A stretch of DNA of 19,112 nucleotides from JBBQSN01 sp038213835 (lineage in GTDB: Bacteria > Actinomycetota > Actinomycetes > Actinomycetales > CAWJMD01), in NCBI GenBank assembly GCA_038213835.1, contig JBBQSN010000059.1, forward strand, positions 1 to 19,112, written 5' to 3'. The stretch's first letter is position 1. Every line of letters begins with the position of its first letter. This document shows, one piece after another, positions 14,105 to 19,112 of the stretch. The position numbers and the translations under genes were made by a program. The notes beneath the pieces were generated by a model, which did not search any database, had not been told where the DNA came from, and worked only from the letters and a program-made list of their open reading frames with translations.

Positions 14105-15724
14105 GTGTTCGAGCGAGCGGGTGACCTCGAGGTCGACTACCGAGGTGTCGACTGGGCGTCCACCGGGCTCGGCGACCCCACCACCTGGGACGCCACGCTG
14201 AGGCAGGCGCTCGACCTCGCCTGGCACACGGGGTACCCGACGGCGCTGTTCTGGGGTCCTGAGCACGTCCTGCTCTACAACCGCGCCTACGTCCTGCTGG
14301 TGGGCGACAAGCACCCGTCGGGCCTGGGCCGACCGCTGCAGGAGGTGTTCCCGGAGGCGTGGGACCTGATCAGCGCTCGCCTGGAGGCGGCCCTGTCCGG
14401 GCAGGGCACCACCTACTGCGAGGACGAGCTGGTCCCGCTGGTGCGGGCCGGCTTCCTCGAGGACTGCTACTTCACCTACTCCCACTCTGCCGTGCACGGA
14501 CCGGACGGTCGGCCGCACGGCGTCATCAACATCGTGTCGGAGACCACCCGCCAGGTGATCGACCGACGGCGGCTGGAGCTCCTGACCCGTCTGCAGGCAC
14601 TGCTCGGCGCGTCCGACGACCGGGCGGCGATGCCACGGCTGCTGGCCGGGCTGGCCGAGCTCGATCACCCCGACCTCTTGGAGGTCGAGTACCGCGAGTC
14701 CGCGACCGTACCGGCCGAGGACGCCGTGTCACACACCGTCCTGCCCCGCTCGCCCGGTCAACCCCTCCCGGAGGGGGACCTGGTGCTCGAGGAGACCGCT
14801 CGCGGACGGGTGGCGTGGTTGCCGCTGCGGTCCTCAGGTGCTGACCCTGCCGACCCACCCGTCCTCGTGGTCGCCCTGAGCGATCGCCTGCCCGCCGGCC
14901 CGGAGTACCTGAACTTCCTGTCGCTCATGGCGGCGGTGGTGCGGCAGGCCATGGACAGGTTGCAGCTGCTGGAGTCCGAGCGGCGGGTCGTGCGCACGGA
15001 GCGCGACCTGTCGGAGGCGTTGCAGCGCAGCCTGCTCACCGCCCCGGCGCAGCGGCCAGGCCTGCAGGTCGCGGTGCGCTACCTGCCGGCGGCTCACGAG
15101 GTGCAGATCGGTGGCGACTGGTACGACGCGTTCGTCGTCCGGGACGGCTCGCTGACTCTGACGGTCGGGGACGTGACCGGCCACGACCGCGAGGCTGCCG
15201 CTTCGATGGCGCAGGTACGGAACCTGATGCGCGCGATCGCCTATACCCTGGCGGAACCGCCCAGCCGGATCATGACGGCCTTGGACGAGGCGATCTCCGG
15301 CCTCGACGTCGACACCACGGCCACCGCGCTTCTCGCCAAGGTCGACCCCGTGGCGGACGAGCCGTCCGGAGACCAGGTGCTGCGCTGGACCGTTGCCGGC
15401 CACCTGCCGCCCGTGCTGGTCGCGCCGTCCGGGGAGGTGCGGTTCCTCCACGCCCCGCCTGACCCACTGCTCGGTGTGGTGCCCGAGTCGGTGCGGCACG
15501 ACCACGAGGTGGCGCTCGAGCCGGGCAGCAGCGTGCTGTTCTTCACCGACGGGCTGATCGAGCGCCGGCACGCCTCGCTCAAGGCCGGGATGGACTGGCT
15601 CGCCGAGCACCTGGCCGGACGAGTCGGTCTGGACGCCGAGCAGCTCGCCGACCACGTGATGAGCGACCTGGCCCCCGACCTCGAGGACGACATCGCGGTG
15701 CTGGTGCTGCACGTCGGCCACTGA
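14105..15724 (+). CDS. PAS-domain SpoIIE (PP2C-type) serine phosphatase
   Basis: This 539 aa protein has an N-terminal PAS-like sensor domain (about 1-160) and a C-terminal SpoIIE/PP2C phosphatase domain (about 310-538). The PAS part shows the common actinobacterial pattern VDWASTGLGDPTTWD, then ALFWGPEHVLLYNRAYV, GRPLQEVFPEAWD and HGVINIVSETT. A GAF-like region may lie between the two. The phosphatase part has IGGDWYDAF with metal-binding D338, GDVTGHD, FFTDGLIER and a C-terminal DDIAVLVL with the final metal aspartates. Such proteins dephosphorylate anti-sigma-factor antagonists in partner-switching stress pathways; no such antagonist or anti-sigma gene is nearby, so the target is unknown. 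GTG 14105 is chosen because homologous proteins start just before this PAS motif; its AGGA (14100-14103) is too close to be ideal. It is divergent from jetA (153 nt). Confidence 0.85.
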   Translation: MFERAGDLEVDYRGVDWASTGLGDPTTWDATLRQALDLAWHTGYPTALFWGPEHVLLYNRAYVLLVGDKHPSGLGRPLQEVFPEAWDLISARLEAALSGQGTTYCEDELVPLVRAGFLEDCYFTYSHSAVHGPDGRPHGVINIVSETTRQVIDRRRLELLTRLQALLGASDDRAAMPRLLAGLAELDHPDLLEVEYRESATVPAEDAVSHTVLPRSPGQPLPEGDLVLEETARGRVAWLPLRSSGADPADPPVLVVALSDRLPAGPEYLNFLSLMAAVVRQAMDRLQLLESERRVVRTERDLSEALQRSLLTAPAQRPGLQVAVRYLPAAHEVQIGGDWYDAFVVRDGSLTLTVGDVTGHDREAAASMAQVRNLMRAIAYTLAEPPSRIMTALDEAISGLDVDTTATALLAKVDPVADEPSGDQVLRWTVAGHLPPVLVAPSGEVRFLHAPPDPLLGVVPESVRHDHEVALEPGSSVLFFTDGLIERRHASLKAGMDWLAEHLAGRVGLDAEQLADHVMSDLAPDLEDDIAVLVLHVGH

Positions 15725-15739
15725 CCGGCCGGAGGCCGG
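15725..15739 (+). terminator. Hairpin directly after the phosphatase stop
   Basis: CCGGCC (15725-15730) and GGCCGG (15734-15739) form a 6 bp all-GC stem with a 3 nt loop, starting at the base after the stop codon. There is no T-run, so this is a plausible but weak terminator. Confidence 0.4.
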
Positions 15740-15792
15740 ACCCACGTCGACCCGGTCATCAGGTCAGCAGGTCGGACGGACCGCGTTCTGGT

Positions 15793-15798
15793 TAGGGT
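15793..15798 (+). promoter_or_regulatory. Candidate leaderless -10 box of the pRiA4b-like gene
   Basis: TAGGGT fits TANNNT and ends 7 nt before GTG 15806. It overlaps the alternative GTG at 15797, which argues for the later start. No good -35 hexamer is visible. Confidence 0.45.
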
Positions 15799-15805
15799 GG
15801 CGCGC

Positions 15806-17368
15806 GTGCCCCGCAAGCGCCCCCGAGGACCCGAGCACGACGCCGACCCGCGCCTCGCACAGCTCGAGGCGGCGATGGCCGGCATGGACGCCGAGCAGAT
15901 CCGCGAGCTCCTCGGCGCCGTGCTCTCCGTCGCTGGCGAGAGGGCGCGGCTCAACGTCGTCCCCGAACCCGAGGCTCTGCCGGACCCACCGGCAGAGGTC
16001 TCGACACTACGGGTCCGCGTGGACCTGCACGGGGCGAGGCCGCCGATCTGGCGTCGGCTGGAGCTGGCCGGGGACCTGCACCTGGACGCCGTGCACCGGG
16101 TGCTCCAGGTGGCGATGGGATGGACCGACAGCCACCTGCACGCCTTCACCACCGGCTCCGACCCGCACGACCCAGCGGGCACCCGGTTCGTCACGGCGTT
16201 CGACCTCGAGGAGGGCGACGAGGGGATCGAGGAGACCGAGGTGCGGCTCGACCAGGTGCTGATGGCGGTGGGCGACACCCTGTTCTACGAGTACGACTTC
16301 GGCGACGGCTGGGAGCACCGGATCGTCCTGGAGGGGGTCCTCGGCCGTGCCGACGACGACCCGCGCGCCCGTTGCGTCCAGGGCCGCCGGTCGTGCCCGC
16401 TTGAGGACGTCGGCGGCGTGCACACCTGGAACGACGTCGTCCGGGTGCTGGCCGGCACGGTGCCGGTCGAGGATCTCGATCCGGAGTTCCAGGACTGGCT
16501 CCCCGACGACCTCGACCCGGCTGACTTCGACCTCGATGCGGTGAACGCCCGGTTGCCGTTCGCGGTCCTCGGTGACGACGGCTCGCTCGAGGGCCTGACG
16601 CTGGCGCAACCGGTCGTCGACCTGCTCCGCTCGCTCGGCCCGGACGTGCGGCCCTACGTCGAGGATCTCGTGGTCGGTGCGGGTCTGGACCAGCCGCAGG
16701 CTCTCGACCCTGCCGCCGCCGCCGCGATGGTCCACCAGTACAGCTGGCTGGTCCAGCGGGTCGGCGACACCGGCATCACCCTGACGGCGGCGGGCTACCT
16801 GCCGCCGGCCGTGGTGTCCGAGACGTCGCAGGCCCTGGACCTGGACACGGAGTGGATCGGCCGGGGCAACCGGGAGCTCGACACGATGCCCGTGCTGATC
16901 CTGCGGGAGTCGGCGCAGCGACTCGGACTGCTGCGCAAGCACCACGGCCGGCTCCTCCTCACGGCGGCCGGTCGGGCCGCGCGCGCCGACCCGGTCCGGC
17001 TCCGGCGGCACCTGGCCCAGCGCCTTCCCATCGGCGACGAGGCGTCGCGGATCGCGGGCGTGGTGACGATGCTCGTCCTGTGCGGTGGTGCGGCCCGTGC
17101 CGCCGACGTCAGCGGTGCCGTCCGGACCGTGCTCGGCTCGCTCGGGTGGCAGACGAGCAGCGGGCCGCTCCAGGCGAACGACGCCTGGCGTCTGGCGGGT
17201 CCCACCCTGGAGGTCCTGGATCGGCTCGGGATCGACGTCCGCCCGCGGTTCGGGCACCTGGACGACGAGGCGGCGGACCTGTCCCCGGACGCCGTGGCGT
17301 TCCTGCGGGCCGCACTGCGCGGGGACGACCAGGCCACGGGCTCGCCTCGGGCCGGGAGCCCCGGGTGA
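15806..17368 (+). CDS. pRiA4b ORF-3-like domain protein with long C-terminal extension
   Basis: This 520 aa protein (from GTG 15806; GTG 15797 would add three residues) contains a pRiA4b ORF-3-like domain (PF07929) at about 67-255. The domain shows LRVRVDLHGARPPIWRRLEL, LHAFTTG, the hallmark YEYDFGDGWEH (164-174 counted from GTG 15797; 161-171 from 15806), CPLEDVGG and FDLDAVNARL. The family was named from an Agrobacterium plasmid gene and its biochemical role is not known. The last 260 residues are not part of that domain. They include YSWLVQRVGDTGITLTAAGY followed by ESAQRLGLLRKHHGRLLLTA, a pattern that recurs in the next gene and looks like winged-helix modules. The stop overlaps the next start as GTGA, so the two are one operon. 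A possible leaderless promoter precedes it. Confidence 0.8.
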   Translation: MPRKRPRGPEHDADPRLAQLEAAMAGMDAEQIRELLGAVLSVAGERARLNVVPEPEALPDPPAEVSTLRVRVDLHGARPPIWRRLELAGDLHLDAVHRVLQVAMGWTDSHLHAFTTGSDPHDPAGTRFVTAFDLEEGDEGIEETEVRLDQVLMAVGDTLFYEYDFGDGWEHRIVLEGVLGRADDDPRARCVQGRRSCPLEDVGGVHTWNDVVRVLAGTVPVEDLDPEFQDWLPDDLDPADFDLDAVNARLPFAVLGDDGSLEGLTLAQPVVDLLRSLGPDVRPYVEDLVVGAGLDQPQALDPAAAAAMVHQYSWLVQRVGDTGITLTAAGYLPPAVVSETSQALDLDTEWIGRGNRELDTMPVLILRESAQRLGLLRKHHGRLLLTAAGRAARADPVRLRRHLAQRLPIGDEASRIAGVVTMLVLCGGAARAADVSGAVRTVLGSLGWQTSSGPLQANDAWRLAGPTLEVLDRLGIDVRPRFGHLDDEAADLSPDAVAFLRAALRGDDQATGSPRAGSPG

Positions 17369-18651
17369 GCAAGCAGCACCGCACCCGCAAGGCCTCCTCG
17401 CAGAAGCCACGTCGCCGACCTCGCGCTGCCGGCGCCTCGTCGGAACGGACGGCCGCGATCGCCGAGAGCGTGGACCGCCGCCTCGACCGGCTCGCCGGTG
17501 CTTTCGACCGGTGGGGCGTATCCGACATCGAGTCGGTGACGTTCGCGGACGTGGCCGAGCCGTTGGCGTTCGCCTTCCGCTCGCTGGCGTTCTCGACCGG
17601 ACACTCCGACGTCACGAGCTGGGACCCGGACGAGCTGACGTTCCTGTTCGACGTGGTCGTCCCCCAGGTCGGTCTCGAGCCGGACACCGAGCGGATGCTG
17701 GCCGCCGCGATGTACCAGCTCACGGCGTTCCTGCGGGACACCGGTCGCTGGACCGGCTCTCCGCAGGCGCTGTCGGTGTCCCTCCTGCTCCTGCAGGAGA
17801 TCGCGGGCATCGACGACCTGGGCGGCGAGCAGATGCGGGAGGAGCTGACCGCGGCCGCGACGACGCAGGTCGATCCGGTCGTCGAGCTGGGTGCGCTGCG
17901 CAGCCTGCCGGTCCTGCAGCACCTCGAGGCGCTGCTGAGCTGGCTCGGCCCGGGACGGGCGGTGACGGCCACGGGCGCCCTGCGCCTGGCGGATCTGCCT
18001 GCCGCGGCGGCGCTGGTCGGGGTCCCGGTCCGAACGACCGCCCGCTCCCCCGAGCCGGCGCAGCTCGCCCTGGAGGGTGTCGCCCCCGGACCGAGCACCG
18101 TCGGGTCCGAGGCCTCCCTGGTCGCGAGCATGTGGGACGTCACCGAGCTGGCCTCGGTGTGGGTCACGGCTGCCGAGACCGGCCTGATCGAGATCGGCAG
18201 CACCCGGGTCCGGCCGACGCAGCGCTCGGCCGACCTGAGGCAGGCCGACGACGGCACCCGCGTCGAGCTGGCCCGGCACGCCTGTGCTCGCCACCTGGAC
18301 GCCTGGCTCGAGCGGGTGCTCACCGAGAGCATCCTCGGTCCCGGCGTCGTGGCCCCGGTGGTCAGCGCGTTCTTCGGGGCCCTCACGGGCGAGCCGCTGC
18401 GTGCCGCCCAGGTCGCGCAGGTGGTGGTCGGCGCCTTCGTGAAGACGGGGGAGCCGCCGGACCGGGTGGTCCTCGACCTGGCGCTGGAGCTGGCCGGCTC
18501 CCGGCTCGAGCAGGTGGTGGAGGCGGGGTTCCTGCGGCTCGAGCCGGACGGAGCCGGTACCGCCTATCGCGTCCCAGACGCCCTCGTCCCCGCCGTGGCG
18601 CAGGCGATGCTGCGGTTCGTCGGCGACGACCGTCCCCTCGACCCGTCGTGA
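17365..18651 (+). CDS. Hypothetical protein, partner of the pRiA4b-like gene; related to the gene at 2-445
   Basis: I do not recognise a named family in this 428 aa protein. It starts at GTG 17365 inside the end of the previous gene (GTGA overlap), implying coupled translation. The first 30 residues are strongly basic (KQHRTRKASSQKPRRRPR). Residues 35-150 form a helical domain containing FDRWGVSDIE, SWDPDELTF and FLRDTGRWTGS; the same domain is found in the truncated gene at 2-445. Residues 188-285 (LEALLSWLGPGRAVTATGAL, then ELASVWVTAAETGLIEIG) resemble the C-terminal module of the neighbouring pRiA4b-like protein. The C-terminal 140 residues are helical (VVAPVVSAFFGALTGEPL). There are no membrane segments and no obvious catalytic motif. 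A basic tail plus winged-helix-like modules would fit nucleic-acid binding, but this is inference only. Confidence 0.8.
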   Translation: MSKQHRTRKASSQKPRRRPRAAGASSERTAAIAESVDRRLDRLAGAFDRWGVSDIESVTFADVAEPLAFAFRSLAFSTGHSDVTSWDPDELTFLFDVVVPQVGLEPDTERMLAAAMYQLTAFLRDTGRWTGSPQALSVSLLLLQEIAGIDDLGGEQMREELTAAATTQVDPVVELGALRSLPVLQHLEALLSWLGPGRAVTATGALRLADLPAAAALVGVPVRTTARSPEPAQLALEGVAPGPSTVGSEASLVASMWDVTELASVWVTAAETGLIEIGSTRVRPTQRSADLRQADDGTRVELARHACARHLDAWLERVLTESILGPGVVAPVVSAFFGALTGEPLRAAQVAQVVVGAFVKTGEPPDRVVLDLALELAGSRLEQVVEAGFLRLEPDGAGTAYRVPDALVPAVAQAMLRFVGDDRPLDPS

Positions 18652-18666
18652 CCGGCGTCCGGAGCC

Positions 18667-18685
18667 GACGACGAGCCGGGTCGTC
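18667..18685 (+). terminator. Hairpin after the 428 aa hypothetical gene
   Basis: GACGAC (18667-18672) pairs with GTCGTC (18680-18685) around a 7 nt loop, 15 nt after the stop codon. It is short and lacks a T-run. Confidence 0.3.
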
Positions 18686-18743
18686 ACGGCCGCCGATGGG
18701 TTTCGTGGCTGCGGAAGGTCGAACGGGTGACGCAGTCCCGCCC

Positions 18744-18750
18744 AGGAGGT
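18744..18750 (+). promoter_or_regulatory. Ribosome binding site of the TIGR03086-like gene
   Basis: A perfect AGGAGGT lies 4 nt before GTG 18755. It marks a real translation start even though the following frame is broken. Confidence 0.75.
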
Positions 18751-18754
18751 TCCC

Positions 18755-19112
18755 GTGATCGACCAGAGCACCCCCGCCGCCTTCCATCGCACCGTCGCCG
18801 GCCGGTTCACCGAGCTCGTCCGCGGCGCCACCGACTGGGACGCACCCGCCCCCGTCGCAGGCTGGACGGCGGGCGACGTCTCCGGCACCTGGTCGAGTGG
18901 TTCCCGGGGTTCCTGGAGGCGGGGTCCGGGATGACACTGCCGGCGGGACCGTCCGTGGACGAGGACCCGGTCGGCGCGTGGGTGACCCGGGCCGAGGCGG
19001 TGCAGGCGATCCTGGACGACACGGAGATGGCCGAGCGCGAGTTGACGGACCGTCACGTCGGGACGATGACTGTGGCAGAGGCAGTCTCGCGGTTCTACAC
19101 CGGTGACGTCTT
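18755..19112 (+). pseudogene. TIGR03086/DinB-like metal-binding protein, frameshifted and cut by window end
   Basis: Translation from GTG 18755 gives FHRTVAGRFTELVRGATDWD and APVAGWTAGDV, the expected N-terminus of TIGR03086/maleylpyruvate-isomerase-N (DinB-like) proteins. It then turns into low-complexity sequence and stops at TGA 18934-18936. The expected continuation RHLVEWFPGFLEAGSG appears in another frame from 18883, and that frame stays open to the window end (TVAEAVSRFYTGDV). One base is missing near 18880: GACGTC-TCCGGCAC, where GACGTCGTCCGGCAC would restore V-V-R-H-L. The His of that motif is a likely metal ligand. Proteins of this superfamily are four-helix metal-dependent thiol-using enzymes or unknowns. 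This is either a recent loss-of-function mutation or a sequencing error. The next conserved block (usually HTWDLA) would lie just beyond the edge. Confidence 0.72.

Noticed and set aside
16795..19056. Long minus-strand open frame across the right-hand hypothetical genes
   Set aside because: It crosses several plus-strand genes and spacers, shows no domain, and is compositionally a mirror of the sense genes.

Overview
This is a very GC-rich window with many GTG starts, several 1-4 nt gene junctions and TANNNT boxes sitting 6-7 nt ahead of start codons. All of this points to an actinobacterial chromosome, possibly a Micrococcales-type actinomycete (family-level placement is a guess). No rRNA, tRNA, CRISPR array, transposase, integrase or attachment site is visible. 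Gene density is normal and no stretch over 300 nt lacks a gene.

Left part (1-2979). The 3' part of a gene cut by the window edge is followed by a VapB/VapC-type toxin-antitoxin pair. Next come an SRPBCC-fold protein with an alanine-rich C-terminal tail, a good terminator hairpin, and a DUF72 (YecE-like) protein.

Middle-left (3010-5712). A 14-TM DHA2-type MFS exporter (minus strand) diverges from a class II Fic AMP-transferase (plus strand). Their 210 nt spacer holds a perfect 14 bp palindrome and an AT-rich patch that stands out against the GC-rich background.

Centre (5779-13951, minus strand). This is the core of the window: an intact four-gene operon jetA-jetB-jetC-jetD. It matches the type II Wadjet anti-plasmid system (TIGR02677/DUF2397, TIGR02678/DUF2398, TIGR02680 SMC-like ATPase, TIGR02679/DUF2399 Toprim nuclease). 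Junctions are ATGA overlap, 1 nt and 1 nt. The Walker A, signature, Walker B and Toprim E...DxD residues are all present, so it looks functional. By analogy with characterised Wadjet systems, JetABC would be an SMC loop-extruding complex and JetD the nuclease that cuts small circular DNA.

Right part (13967-19112, plus strand). A PAS-SpoIIE (PP2C) phosphatase diverges from jetA. It is followed by a two-gene unit: a pRiA4b ORF-3-like protein with a long C-terminal extension, and an unrecognised 428 aa protein overlapping it by GTGA. The window ends in a TIGR03086/DinB-like gene that carries a frameshift.

The least understood part is the right-hand two-gene unit. Its two proteins share a similar internal module, and the N-terminal domain of the second is also present in the truncated gene at the left edge. 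Related genes of unknown function therefore bracket the VapBC/Fic/Wadjet block. I found no wholly new system that I can defend; this family is the best candidate for something undescribed.
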